Assembly (NCBI RefSeq): GCF_907165045.1
Contig: NZ_CAJRAU010000002.1
Coordinates: 434,001 to 498,000, forward strand
Length of the DNA stretch: 64,000 nt
Direction of reading: 5' to 3'
Origin: Dyadobacter linearis
Lineage (GTDB): Bacteria > Bacteroidota > Bacteroidia > Cytophagales > Spirosomataceae
A model generated the notes under the pieces. That model saw only the letters and a list, made by a program, of their open reading frames with translations. It did no database searches and had not been told where the DNA came from. The translations under genes were made by a program, and so were the position numbers. Below, piece by piece: positions 17,990-26,400 of this stretch. The first letter of the stretch is position 1; each line of letters opens with the position of its first letter.

Positions 17990-18541
17990 ATGAATCCGGG
18001 ATTCGATCCAGAAGAAATTGCTCAACTTAGAAATGAGTGCAAGGCGGAAAACTCAAACTTCATACATGTAGACGATGAATTTGAAGATGAGGAGGAGAAC
18101 AACGAACACGCGCATGTTCAGTTTGTGGGAATGTATAAAGACGCTGAGGTGATCTATGACGCCTTGATCTATACACTTCGCCTGCATCATTCCACCCTCG
18201 TTTACGATGAGGCTTTGGAACGGTTGAAGAAAGAAATGCCGAACTATATCTCTCAGGATGAGCGCCCTGAAAACTATAAGATCTCCGCGGAAGAAGAGGA
18301 GGATGCAGAAATGCTGCTTACTGAGTTCATCGAGGAGATAGAGGAAAATGAAGAGATCACAGTACGCGAGCACGTGGAAGTTGACGATTCATTCGAGTAC
18401 GGCGTCGGACTGGAAGTGGGCTTGAATAAAACCGAAATTACAGATAAGGTGATTGACGATTTTATCGCTCGTTTCAATGCAGGCAGCGTTGAGCTGGATC
18501 CAACTTTGTATTCGTTCACAGGAAGCGAAGAGCAGGATTGA
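17990..18541 (+). CDS. Acidic hypothetical protein downstream of GSIII
   Basis: A 183-residue, strongly acidic protein that I do not recognise. It has no signal peptide or membrane segment. Acidic runs (DDEFEDEEENNEH near residue 24, SAEEEEDAEML near 99, EEIEENEEIT near 115) flank more ordinary helical stretches such as KDAEVIYDALIYTLRLHHSTLVYDEA written here only in part. It starts 32 bases after glnN and shares its terminator, so it is probably cotranscribed and may act with GSIII or nitrogen status, but that is only context. It could equally be a general Bacteroidota protein of unknown role. Confidence 0.78.
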   Translation: MNPGFDPEEIAQLRNECKAENSNFIHVDDEFEDEEENNEHAHVQFVGMYKDAEVIYDALIYTLRLHHSTLVYDEALERLKKEMPNYISQDERPENYKISAEEEEDAEMLLTEFIEEIEENEEITVREHVEVDDSFEYGVGLEVGLNKTEITDKVIDDFIARFNAGSVELDPTLYSFTGSEEQD

Positions 18542-18564
18542 TCTGAAAAATTAGCTTATAAACG

Positions 18565-18591
18565 AAAAAGCCACCGATCTGGTGGCTTTTT
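18565..18591. terminator. Bidirectional terminator between glnN unit and GSII gene
   Basis: AAAAAGCCACC and GGTGGCTTTTT form an 11-bp perfect stem around a GATCT loop. The A and T runs on the two sides let it end transcription of both convergent units. Confidence 0.92.
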
Positions 18592-18615
18592 CGCTTTCTT
18601 ATATTTCTATTAAAA

Positions 18616-19626
18616 TCAAAGAGCAGATTTAACTGTTTTGATGATACGTGCAGCAACTTTGTAAGGATCAGCAGCCGAGTTAGGACGACGATCTTCCAGA
18701 TATCCGCTCCATCCTTTTTGAGGAACCAAAACAGGGATACGGATAGATGCACCGCGGTCAGAAACACCGTAGCTGAAATCGTGGATAGAAGCAGTTTCGT
18801 GCTTTCCAGTCAAACGAAGGTGGTTATCAGCACCGTAAACATCAATGTGTTCTTTCACAACCGGGCGGAAAGATTCGCAAACTTTATCGAATACTTCCTT
18901 GCTGCCTGCATTTCTCAAAGCGGAGTTTGAGAAGTTAGCGTGCATTCCGCTTCCGTTCCAGTCAAGCGCGCCCAAAGGCTTGCAATGCCAGTTGATAGCA
19001 ACACCATATTTTTCACCAATTCTTTCCAACAAATAACGGCCCAACCAGATCTGGTCGCCAGCTTCTTTCGCGCCTTTTGCGAAAATCTGGAATTCCCACT
19101 GTCCTGCCGCAACCTCTGCATTGATACCTTCAACATTCAGTCCCGCATCAAGACAAGCATCCAAATGCTCCTCGATAATTTCGCGACCGTATGCATTTTG
19201 TGCACCTACTGAGCAATAGTAAGGTCCTTGTGGTGCAGGGTATCCGTTTGCCGGGAAGCCCAATGGTTTGTTTGTATCAATATCCCAAAGGAAATATTCC
19301 TGCTCAAAACCGAACCAGAAATCATTGTCATCATCTTCAATTGTTGCACGACCGTTAGATACGTGAGCTGTACCGTCTGCATTAAGAACTTCGCACATAA
19401 CAAGATATGCATCTCTGCGCAATGGATCTGGAATGATGTAAACGGGTTTCAGTAAACAGTCAGAAGAACCGCCAAGCGCTTGTTCAGTAGATGAACCATC
19501 AAATGACCAGTTGCTGCAATCTTCCAATTTTCCACTAAAATCGTTTTCAATTTTGGTTTTGCTGCGTAGACTTTGGGTCGGCTTGTAGCCATCCAACCAA
19601 ATATATTCCAGCTTGGATTTTGACAT
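18616..19626 (-). CDS. Glutamine synthetase type II (eukaryote-like)
   Basis: A 336-residue glutamine synthetase of the short GSII class, found in eukaryotes, rhizobia, actinobacteria and some Bacteroidota. Evidence is the N-terminal LEYIWLDGYKPTQSLRSK with NWSFDGSSTEQA, the metal strand WFGFEQEYFLWD, INAEVAAGQWEFQIF, LDWNGSGMHANFSN, and the C-terminal SIRIPVLVPQKGWSGYLEDRRP. It catalyses the same ATP-dependent amidation of glutamate as GSIII but is less than half its length. Two unrelated GS classes in convergent orientation within 4 kb suggest one serves a different nitrogen state. The 389 bases upstream are AT-rich and must hold its promoter, which I could not place. Confidence 0.95.
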   Translation of the reverse strand: MSKSKLEYIWLDGYKPTQSLRSKTKIENDFSGKLEDCSNWSFDGSSTEQALGGSSDCLLKPVYIIPDPLRRDAYLVMCEVLNADGTAHVSNGRATIEDDDNDFWFGFEQEYFLWDIDTNKPLGFPANGYPAPQGPYYCSVGAQNAYGREIIEEHLDACLDAGLNVEGINAEVAAGQWEFQIFAKGAKEAGDQIWLGRYLLERIGEKYGVAINWHCKPLGALDWNGSGMHANFSNSALRNAGSKEVFDKVCESFRPVVKEHIDVYGADNHLRLTGKHETASIHDFSYGVSDRGASIRIPVLVPQKGWSGYLEDRRPNSAADPYKVAARIIKTVKSAL

Positions 19627-19944
19627 AATAGTACTAGATAAAGTGGTGACGAATTATTATAACGACACAATATTAATGCAAAAATGTATTTCCAAAAAAT
19701 AAAAAATAAGAAAAATTAAACTTAGACAGAATAATATTGTGTTGATGGTAGTATTGTCAGTAAAAAATGCACTTTTCCTATAATTTACCGAAGATTCAAT
19801 TTCAAGCGTAATGGCAGCAAAATATGTAAATTCTTGAAAAATTGGTTTTAAAACTGCTATTTCTCTGTGCAAATCATAGTGATTTTACATAAAAACAATT
19901 TTACCGAAACTGCTTCAAGTCGTTCCTGCATTGTCTTCTTTCAA
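19627..19944. other. Intergenic region upstream of GSII and rsmE
   Basis: This AT-rich stretch between divergent genes has no credible coding frame. An AATATTAATGC/GAATAATATTGTG area near 19670-19740 might hold operators or the GSII promoter, but no exact TTTG/TAnnTTTG pair was found on the minus strand. Confidence 0.4.
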
Positions 19945-19975
19945 TGTGGTTTTGTCAATTAATTCCCTATTTTTG
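19945..19975 (+). promoter_or_regulatory. Predicted promoter of rsmE
   Basis: TATTTTTG at 19968-19975 fits the -7 consensus TAnnTTTG. TGTG at 19945-19948, 19 bases upstream, is a 3-of-4 match to the -33 TTTG box. The start would be near 19982, about 34 bases before the rsmE ATG. Confidence 0.42.
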
Positions 19976-20015
19976 AGCTTATCAGAACACTTTTTTTGAA
20001 CAGCCAATATTAGAA

Positions 20016-20723
20016 ATGCACATTTTTTATCAACCCGAAGACAACGTTTTTGAACTGGAAGAAGAGGAAGCCCGACACAGCTCCAAAGTACTTCGTTTAG
20101 GCTCAGGTGATATGATATTCGTTACTAATGGCAGGGGGCTGCTGCAAACGTGCAGGCTCAATGTTCAGGGGCGTAAGGTGGGATACGAAGTTGTGGAATC
20201 CGAATTGATCGAACCCAGATCTTTTTCCGTAAATATGGCGATTGCACCGACCAGGAAAGCAGAACGAAATGAGTGGATGGTTGAAAAAATGACCGAGATA
20301 GGAGTGGAGCGCATTGACTTTATTACCACTGAGCATACAAATCCCGAGACGTTGAACCGCGTGGTGAACCTGGGCAGGCTCAACCGCATTGCCGCAAGCG
20401 CGATGAAACAGTCGCAACAATTTTATAAGCCAATCATTACAGTAAACAATAAGTATGAATCGTTTATTAAAAGTGCATCCTCCGATACCAAACTAATCGC
20501 TTACGTGCCTGACCAAAACCGGGTGGACCATGTTTTTACCAAAATTGAAAAAGGCACTGGTACGACTTTGTTAATTGGTCCAGAGGGTGATTTCAGTGAA
20601 AGGGAAGTAGCGCTGGCGATCGAAAATGGATATACAACGGTATCGCTTGGACCTACACGACTAAGAACCGAAACCGCAGCAGTAGCCGCCTGCCACGCGA
20701 TTAACCTGGCGCAGATCCTTTAA
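20016..20723 (+). CDS. rsmE: 16S rRNA (uracil1498-N3)-methyltransferase RsmE
   Basis: A 235-residue SPOUT-class methyltransferase. An N-terminal PUA-like domain (FYQPEDNVFELEEEEARHSSKVLRL) is followed by the knotted SAM-binding domain: MAIAPTRKAERNEWMVEKMTE, LLIGPEGDFSEREV, and the knot loop VSLGPTRLRTETAAVAA near the C-terminus. It methylates N3 of U1498 in 16S rRNA. Length and motifs match RsmE. The next gene starts 22 bases downstream on the same strand, so the two may share a transcript. Confidence 0.95.
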   Translation: MHIFYQPEDNVFELEEEEARHSSKVLRLGSGDMIFVTNGRGLLQTCRLNVQGRKVGYEVVESELIEPRSFSVNMAIAPTRKAERNEWMVEKMTEIGVERIDFITTEHTNPETLNRVVNLGRLNRIAASAMKQSQQFYKPIITVNNKYESFIKSASSDTKLIAYVPDQNRVDHVFTKIEKGTGTTLLIGPEGDFSEREVALAIENGYTTVSLGPTRLRTETAAVAACHAINLAQIL

Positions 20724-20745
20724 AATTTCAGTGTGACCTCGATAT

Positions 20746-21417
20746 ATGAGATATTTAAAAATAGTCACTGTTGGTTTGCTGGTCAGTTTACTGGCTCATA
20801 GTGGAGCCTTATTTGCACAATCGTCGCTCAAAATCGCCAAGCTTAAATATGGCGGCGGAGGTGATTGGTATGCAAATAAAACGTCGCTCCCAAACCTGAT
20901 CAAGTTTTGCAATTCGGAACTGAAAATGAACATAAATCCGGTTGAAGACGTAGTAGAGGTAGGCAGCCCGGACATTTTTACGTACCCTTTTGTGCACATG
21001 ACCGGTCATGGAAACGTCGTTTTTTCGGATGCTGAGGCGCAGAATCTGAGAAATTATCTGCTTTCAGGCGGTTTCCTGCATATCGATGATAACTACGGGC
21101 TGGACCAGTTTGTCCGCCGCGAAATGAAAAAAGTCTTTCCCGAACTGAGCTTTGTGGAATTACCTTTCGATCATCAGATTTATCGCGTCAAGTATGTATT
21201 TCCCGAAGGCTTACCGAAGGTACACGAGCACGACGGAAAGCAGCCGCAGGGATTCGGGCTGATCTGGCAGGGCCGGCTTATCTGTTATTATAGTTATGAA
21301 ACTGATTTAGGAAATGGCTGGGAAGATCAGAGCGTTTATAATGATCCCGAAGAAATGCGCCGGAAAGCATTGCAAATGGGCGCAAATCTGTTAAGCTATG
21401 CATTCATGATCCAGTAA
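20746..21417 (+). CDS. DUF4159 family exported protein
   Basis: A 223-residue protein with a signal peptide ending near LFAQ (hydrophobic core VTVGLLVSLLAHSGALF). The mature part has the DUF4159 pattern: LKYGGGGDWYANKTSLPNL, YPFVHMTGHGNVVFSDAEAQNL, GGFLHIDDNYGLD, and FPELSFVELPFDHQIY. The fold resembles a glutamine-amidotransferase-like or ThuA-like sheet without obvious catalytic Cys, and the family role is unknown. Export to the periplasm is inferred from the signal peptide. It lies 22 bases after rsmE and has no terminator signal right after it. Confidence 0.85.
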   Translation: MRYLKIVTVGLLVSLLAHSGALFAQSSLKIAKLKYGGGGDWYANKTSLPNLIKFCNSELKMNINPVEDVVEVGSPDIFTYPFVHMTGHGNVVFSDAEAQNLRNYLLSGGFLHIDDNYGLDQFVRREMKKVFPELSFVELPFDHQIYRVKYVFPEGLPKVHEHDGKQPQGFGLIWQGRLICYYSYETDLGNGWEDQSVYNDPEEMRRKALQMGANLLSYAFMIQ

Positions 21418-21511
21418 TTTTATGCCTTTTTAAATTTAATTCTGTAAACGGAAATTAACGTTATATTCCAAATTTCATCGTGCAAATTTCGTTTTTCTAA
21501 CGTTTGACCCT

Positions 21512-21519
21512 TACTTTTG
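21512..21519 (+). promoter_or_regulatory. Possible -7 element for the desaturase gene
   Basis: TACTTTTG matches TAnnTTTG and would start transcription about 29 bases before the ATG at 21555. No good -33 box lies at the expected place, so the call is weak. Confidence 0.32.
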
Positions 21520-21554
21520 TACAACATTTAAGTTCTTAATCCCGCAAGCTTTCC

Positions 21555-22301
21555 ATGTATATTGTTCTTATAGTATTTGTTTTACACTGGTACTTATCAC
21601 TCTTCTGTCAAACCTTCTTTTTACACCGTTATTCCGCGCATAAAATGTTCATTATGAGCAAGCCGTGGGAGCGTTTTTTCTATCTGCTGACCTATCTTTC
21701 ACAGGGCTCTTCCTATTTGAGTCCGCGCGCATACGCGATCTTGCACAGAATGCACCACGCTTTCAGCGACACGGAAAAAGACCCGCATTCACCGCATCAT
21801 ACCAAAAACGTATTTACGATGATGTGGGAGACAAAGCACATTTACAATGCAGTACTGCACCGTAAGAGAGCGATTGAAAATCGTTTTGAAAGAAATTATC
21901 CGGAATGGAGAATTGTCGAAAAATTGGGTGATTCCTGGTTCTCGCGCATTGGCTGGGTATTGATCTACGTCGCATTTTACGTGCTGGCTTATCTGTATCT
22001 GGATATGCACTGGGCGTTTTTCTTTCTGCTGCCGATCCACTTTTTGATGGGACCAATTCATGGCGCGATCGTAAATTGGAGTGGTCACAAATACGGCTAT
22101 CAGAATTTTGATAACGAAGACAAATCTAAAAACTCGCTTGTATTTGACTTTTTAATGATGGGCGAGCTTTTCCAGAACAATCACCACAAAAGACCAAATT
22201 CGATCAACTTCGGAAGCAAATGGTTTGAAGTGGATCCTACCTATCCGGTTATCAAGTTGCTCAACCGATTGAAGATCATCGAAATTCGCAAGAAGCACTA
22301 A
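21555..22301 (+). CDS. Membrane fatty-acid (acyl-CoA) desaturase
   Basis: A 248-residue integral membrane di-iron desaturase. The three histidine boxes are in order: HRYSAHKMF at about residue 24 (HxxxxH), HRMHHAFSDTEKDPHSPHH at about 63 (HxxHH), and NNHHKRPNS at about 212. Hydrophobic segments such as MYIVLIVFVLHWYLSLF and VLIYVAFYVLAYLYL anchor it in the inner membrane. It would put a double bond, probably delta-9, into fatty acyl chains and so tune membrane fluidity. It is shorter than the eukaryotic stearoyl-CoA enzymes but usual for bacterial ones. It appears to be a single-gene unit. Confidence 0.92.
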   Translation: MYIVLIVFVLHWYLSLFCQTFFLHRYSAHKMFIMSKPWERFFYLLTYLSQGSSYLSPRAYAILHRMHHAFSDTEKDPHSPHHTKNVFTMMWETKHIYNAVLHRKRAIENRFERNYPEWRIVEKLGDSWFSRIGWVLIYVAFYVLAYLYLDMHWAFFFLLPIHFLMGPIHGAIVNWSGHKYGYQNFDNEDKSKNSLVFDFLMMGELFQNNHHKRPNSINFGSKWFEVDPTYPVIKLLNRLKIIEIRKKH

Positions 22302-22303
22302 AA

Positions 22304-22339
22304 AAACTTTGGCAGACGTGAGATACGCCTGCCAAGTTT
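22304..22339 (+). terminator. Probable terminator after the desaturase gene
   Basis: AAACTTTGGCAGACG and CGCCTGCCAAGTTT form an imperfect stem around a TGAGATA loop, starting 3 bases after the stop codon. Only a weak T run follows, and A residues precede it, so it may work better on the minus strand. Confidence 0.5.
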
Positions 22340-22477
22340 GCTTATTAACACCACAAAAAATGAAATTCGATAGAATGTCGGTCAAAGGATTAACTTAATC
22401 TATGCCTTTGTTTCTTCCGACAATACAAATTAATCACCTAATACTTAAGATGGCGTTAATAGCGCGTTAGAATTTGC

Positions 22478-23854
22478 TTAGAGGTGCGAGAAAGTTAAGC
22501 GGAACGTGGTTCCCTTGGGTTGGTTGGGCTGAATGGATATGTTCCCGTTATGCAACTTCACGATCCGATCTACCAGCGACAAGCCTATTCCATAACCTTT
22601 AATATTCGCCGTATTGTCACTCCTGAAAAACGGTTGAAACACCAATCCCTGATCTACTGCCGGAATTCCTTTTCCCTGATCTGAAAATCCGATCGTTAGA
22701 TTTTTGCGCGACGGTTGCAGATATACATTGACTGCGTGATTATCCGAAAATTTGCACGCATTGTCCATTAAATTCAGGAATGCAGTTTTAAGTAAAGTCG
22801 AATTTCCCGTTACTTCCAGCCAGGTATCATCTTCGGGTAACTCGTCAAAATTGAGTAGGATATTGTAAATCGGATTCGCTTCGGCCAGATTGAGGCGACA
22901 ATCCAGCAGCAACTCATCCACCCGCACTACCTCAGTTAAAAGTTCTCGCTGGTGTTCGCTCACTTTCGCCAGTTCAAGTAATGTATTGGACAGCTGTGCG
23001 AGTTCTTCAATATCTTCTAATACAGATGCGATCGTGAGCCTGTATTCCTGCGGGTTTCGCTCTTTCAGCATACTCACCTCCAGCTGTGACCGGATCTTGG
23101 TCAGCGGATTTTTCAATTCGTGCGACACGTTGGCGACAAAGATCTTCTGCATCTGAAATGCAGTTTCAATGCGATCAAGTAACTTATTAAATGTAGTCGT
23201 AAGCCGCCCTATTTCGTCTTTTTGGTTTGGGACTTCCAGCCGCATATCAAGCTTTTGAGGCAGGATTCCTTCCACTGAGTTCATTACTTTTGAGATCGGT
23301 CGCAAAGCGCGTTTCGAAAAAATCCACCCGACAATTGTCACGATAAAGGTGACGATGAAGAAAAGAACTGTGAGTAATGTGCTGAGATTGGACAAGTTAG
23401 CTTGTCCGTATAAATCTTTGGCACCCAGCATAACCACCGCGCGACCGAAGGGATAATTGTAATATAAACCCACCACTTTGAAATCTCCATCGGTATACCG
23501 GATCTGGCCGGCCTTCCGTATTTCGTCCAGCCAATAGTTGGATACGTGCAGCGATTTGGATTGCGGAATGGTGGGGTTGCTATAAATCAGGCGATTCTTT
23601 TCGTCGAAAATAAAGGTATTCTCGTCATAGATCAGGTCGCGGTTCGTTTCATCCAGCGCCTTTAAAACTTCGGTATTCACCTGAGGTACTTTGAGTAACA
23701 GCTCCGCCTGAGACTTGGCTTTTGAGCGCAGGCGATCGTAGAAATCCTCAGTTACGTTGTAATACGAGAAGAAATAGATTGCCAGAAAAGTGATCAGCAG
23801 GATACCGCTTACCAGCAGCGAGAACTGAACCGTAAGTCGGGTGCGGATCTGCAT
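22478..23854 (-). CDS. HAMP-domain sensor histidine kinase
   Basis: A 458-residue inner-membrane sensor kinase. A first membrane helix (FSLLVSGILLITFLAIYFF) and a second (LTVLFFIVTFIVTIVGWIF, about 161-179) enclose a periplasmic sensor of roughly 130 residues. A HAMP segment (KRALRPISKVMNSV) leads to the H-box NVSHELKNPLTKIRSQLE with phospho-acceptor His245. The ATPase domain has the N-box LMDNACKFSD and G-boxes GFSDQGKGIP and GYGIGLSLVDRI. Its gene starts 3 bases after the response-regulator gene, so the two make one signalling pair. The stimulus is unknown. Confidence 0.93.
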   Translation of the reverse strand: MQIRTRLTVQFSLLVSGILLITFLAIYFFSYYNVTEDFYDRLRSKAKSQAELLLKVPQVNTEVLKALDETNRDLIYDENTFIFDEKNRLIYSNPTIPQSKSLHVSNYWLDEIRKAGQIRYTDGDFKVVGLYYNYPFGRAVVMLGAKDLYGQANLSNLSTLLTVLFFIVTFIVTIVGWIFSKRALRPISKVMNSVEGILPQKLDMRLEVPNQKDEIGRLTTTFNKLLDRIETAFQMQKIFVANVSHELKNPLTKIRSQLEVSMLKERNPQEYRLTIASVLEDIEELAQLSNTLLELAKVSEHQRELLTEVVRVDELLLDCRLNLAEANPIYNILLNFDELPEDDTWLEVTGNSTLLKTAFLNLMDNACKFSDNHAVNVYLQPSRKNLTIGFSDQGKGIPAVDQGLVFQPFFRSDNTANIKGYGIGLSLVDRIVKLHNGNISIQPNQPKGTTFRLTFSHL

Positions 23855-23857
23855 AAC

Positions 23858-24535
23858 TTATTCTACTTTAAGCACATAACCCATTCCGAACAGGGTGTGA
23901 ATGAGTTTCACCGGGTAATCCTTGTCGATCTTTTTACGCAGATAGTTGACGTAAACTTCGATCACATTTGTGCCGGTATCAAAGCCAATATCCCAAACCT
24001 GCTCCGCAATTTCAACTTTTGAAATCACCCTTCCCTGATTCCGTATTAAATATACGAGCAGGTTAAATTCACGAGCGGTAAGGTTGATCTTATTGCCTGC
24101 GCGATGCACTGTTTTCGCATCAATAGAAATTTCCAGATCAGCGAAACGCAATACCTGCGCCGTGTGGCCCACATTGCCGCCTCGCTTGGTCAGCGCCCGA
24201 ACCCTGGCTAGCAGCTCTTTGAATTCGAATGGTTTAACAAGGTAATCGTCAGCTCCCGCATCCAGCCCCGTCACTTTATCGTCGGTACTTCCCAGAGCGG
24301 TCAGCATTAAAATCGGCGTCTCATCGCCCCAGCTGCGGATTTCCCGGCAAAGCTCGATCCCATTGATTCCGGGGATGATAATGTCGCTGATAATCAGCTG
24401 GTAGGAGTTGCTTTTAGCCAGTTGTTTACCGATCAGACCGTCATAAGCAATATCTACTTCGTAACCATTTTCTTCCAATCCCTGCTTAATGGATTGCAGC
24501 GTTTTCGGTTCATCTTCAATCAATAATAGCTTCAT
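23858..24535 (-). CDS. OmpR-type response regulator
   Basis: A 225-residue two-domain regulator. The receiver domain has the acidic pocket LLLIEDEP, phospho-acceptor Asp51 in LIISDIIIPG, Thr79 in MLTA and Lys101 in YLVKPF. The C-terminal winged helix contains LTAREFNLLVYLIRNQGRV and the recognition region TNVIEVYVNYLRKKID. It would be phosphorylated by the downstream kinase and bind promoter DNA. Its ATG overlaps the stop codon of the deoxyribonucleotidase gene (ATGA), and the kinase follows after 3 bases. Target genes cannot be told from this window. Confidence 0.95.
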   Translation of the reverse strand: MKLLLIEDEPKTLQSIKQGLEENGYEVDIAYDGLIGKQLAKSNSYQLIISDIIIPGINGIELCREIRSWGDETPILMLTALGSTDDKVTGLDAGADDYLVKPFEFKELLARVRALTKRGGNVGHTAQVLRFADLEISIDAKTVHRAGNKINLTAREFNLLVYLIRNQGRVISKVEIAEQVWDIGFDTGTNVIEVYVNYLRKKIDKDYPVKLIHTLFGMGYVLKVE

Positions 24536-25065
24536 GAGATCGGTAAAAATAGCTCAGACACCTCGTTCCAGTTTGAAACGCGTTTGTATGCAGTTTCCTT
24601 CAAATTATGCGGCGCAGAAAATAGTATACCCTGACCTTTGAATGCAACCAGGTTTTTGACGTGGTCGTCGATGAGATAGTCAGACTGAATAATGCTCTTA
24701 TAACCGCAGAACACAATATTTGTCCACGGAATAAAAGAAAAATGCTTTTTAAGCCAGTCAAATTTATCCCTGAAAGAATTCGGAAATTCCATACAGGCAG
24801 TAGCGACGAAAAGCTCGTAAAACTTAGACAATTGGTATACAGTTTCCCCCGCGCCTTCCTTCACTTTGATATCAGCAAAAAATCCCGGCGAGTCCATAAT
24901 GCGGTGCAGCTTGGTAAGTTGCTTCGGGTGAAGTACTTCCCGCAACGCCTTGGACATCAAGTCTTTTTCGGTGAAATTGGTATCAAAATCGTTGAGCACC
25001 ACATTCACCAGCTTCTCGTGGGTATTGGCCAGCACATCGTCCATATCCAGTGTAAGACGCAGCAT
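24532..25065 (-). CDS. 5'(3')-deoxyribonucleotidase-like HAD phosphatase
   Basis: A 177-residue HAD-fold protein of the cytosolic 5'(3')-deoxyribonucleotidase (NT5C) family. The N-terminal LTLDMDDVLANTHEKL holds the nucleophile Asp7 and the general acid Asp9. VATACMEFPNSFRDKFDWL supplies the second motif, and SDYLIDDHVKNL the late acidic pair. It would remove phosphate from deoxynucleoside monophosphates in the cytoplasm. Start and stop both overlap neighbours: its start forms TAATG with the end of the E2 gene, and its stop forms ATGA with the regulator start. Translational coupling across the run is therefore likely. Confidence 0.87.
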   Translation of the reverse strand: MLRLTLDMDDVLANTHEKLVNVVLNDFDTNFTEKDLMSKALREVLHPKQLTKLHRIMDSPGFFADIKVKEGAGETVYQLSKFYELFVATACMEFPNSFRDKFDWLKKHFSFIPWTNIVFCGYKSIIQSDYLIDDHVKNLVAFKGQGILFSAPHNLKETAYKRVSNWNEVSELFLPIS

Positions 25066-26357
25066 TATATCAGGATTCGGTGTGTGTCAAAATTTTCAAG
25101 ATAATCGTTAACGCGTTTCAGGAACAACCCGCCCAAAGAACCGTCGACTACGCGGTGATCGTAGGAATGAGATATGAACATCAGGCTTCGGATTCCCAGC
25201 AGATCACCCTGCGGCGTTTCGATCACAGCCGGCTTTTTCTTGATCGCGCCAAATGCCATAATCGCCACCTGAGGCTGAACAATAATAGGAGTTCCCATTA
25301 AATTGGCGAATGCTCCGATGTTGGAAACCGTATAGGTACCGCCCGCAAGATCGTCAGCTTTGAGCTTGTTCTCGCGTGCTCTCTTGGCCAGCTCATTCAC
25401 CTTCCGCGCCAGGCCAGGCAAGTCGTATTGGTCGGCTCGGTGAATGACCGGCACGATCAGGTTACCGTCCGGCAATGCAACCGCCATTCCGATATTAATA
25501 TCTTTCTTTTTAACGATCTTATCGCCGTCGACAGAAATATTGATCAGCGGATAATCTTTGATCGCCTTCACAACAGCTTCAATGAGAATAGGCGTGAACG
25601 TAATGCTGTCACCCGACTTTTTCCGGTATTCATTTTTCACATGCTCGCGCCACTGCACCACCGGCGTCATATCCGTTTCTATAAAGGAAGTAACGTGAGC
25701 TGAAATCCGCTTGGAATCCACCATCCGCTGCGCGATCATCTTGCGCATTCGGTCCATTTCGATGATATCGCTGCTGCCGTTCATCGAGGTGGCGACCGGA
25801 GCTGGCTGCGGTTTAGCCTTCCTGTTTTCCAGGAATGCGATAATATCGTTTTTAGTAACGCGGCTTTCCAGCCCGGAACCATGTATTTCGGCCAGTTCCG
25901 CCGCGCTGATATCTTCTTCTTTCGCAATGCTCAATACCAATGGAGAGTAAAACTGGCTGTTGCCTGATGCATTCGGGGTATTATCGCGTTTTTTACTGAT
26001 TACCTGTTCGAACTCATTTTCAAGTTGCTCGGCGATTGCAACCTCTTCCACTGGCTCACTTTTCGGCTCGGTGGCTGGCTCAGCCGGCGAAATGCGAGAT
26101 TCGCCCGGCGTATCGTCGTCTACTTCAATATGCGCCACCGGATTTCCAACCGGCACTACATCATTTTCCTTGACAAGCCATTTTGAAATTTTGCCCACAT
26201 AAGGACAAGGTACTTCGGTATCCACCTTATCCGTAGCAACTTCAAGAATAGAATCATCGATTGCAACGCTGTCACCCTCTTTTTTGAGCAGGTGCAAAAC
26301 CGTACATTCCATGATACTTTCGCCCATTGAAGGCATTACCATTTCTAATATTTTCAT
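25065..26357 (-). CDS. 2-oxoacid dehydrogenase E2 (dihydrolipoyl acyltransferase)
   Basis: A protein of 430 residues from the ATG at 26357, which gives the canonical KILEMVMPSMGESI start; an ATG-like extension upstream adds 8 residues unlike the family. Domains in order: lipoyl domain with Lys44 in LEVATDKVDTEV, an acidic/Pro-Ala linker, the E1/E3-binding domain (YSPLVLSIAKEEDI with SRVTKNDI), a second linker, and the catalytic domain ending ISHSYDHRVVDGSLGG with the active-site His. It transfers an acyl group from lipoate to CoA in a pyruvate, branched-chain or 2-oxoglutarate dehydrogenase complex. The MPSMGESI form suggests a branched-chain-like or pyruvate complex. No E1 or E3 gene is adjacent. 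Confidence 0.92.
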   Translation of the reverse strand: MKILEMVMPSMGESIMECTVLHLLKKEGDSVAIDDSILEVATDKVDTEVPCPYVGKISKWLVKENDVVPVGNPVAHIEVDDDTPGESRISPAEPATEPKSEPVEEVAIAEQLENEFEQVISKKRDNTPNASGNSQFYSPLVLSIAKEEDISAAELAEIHGSGLESRVTKNDIIAFLENRKAKPQPAPVATSMNGSSDIIEMDRMRKMIAQRMVDSKRISAHVTSFIETDMTPVVQWREHVKNEYRKKSGDSITFTPILIEAVVKAIKDYPLINISVDGDKIVKKKDINIGMAVALPDGNLIVPVIHRADQYDLPGLARKVNELAKRARENKLKADDLAGGTYTVSNIGAFANLMGTPIIVQPQVAIMAFGAIKKKPAVIETPQGDLLGIRSLMFISHSYDHRVVDGSLGGLFLKRVNDYLENFDTHRILI

Positions 26358-26400
26358 ACTGATTATATTAACCGGCAACAAATGCCGCCTGCAATGAATC

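Noticed and set aside
24532-25065. Restriction or defence role for the small HAD protein
   Set aside because: The motifs are those of the deoxyribonucleotidase family and no defence genes are adjacent.
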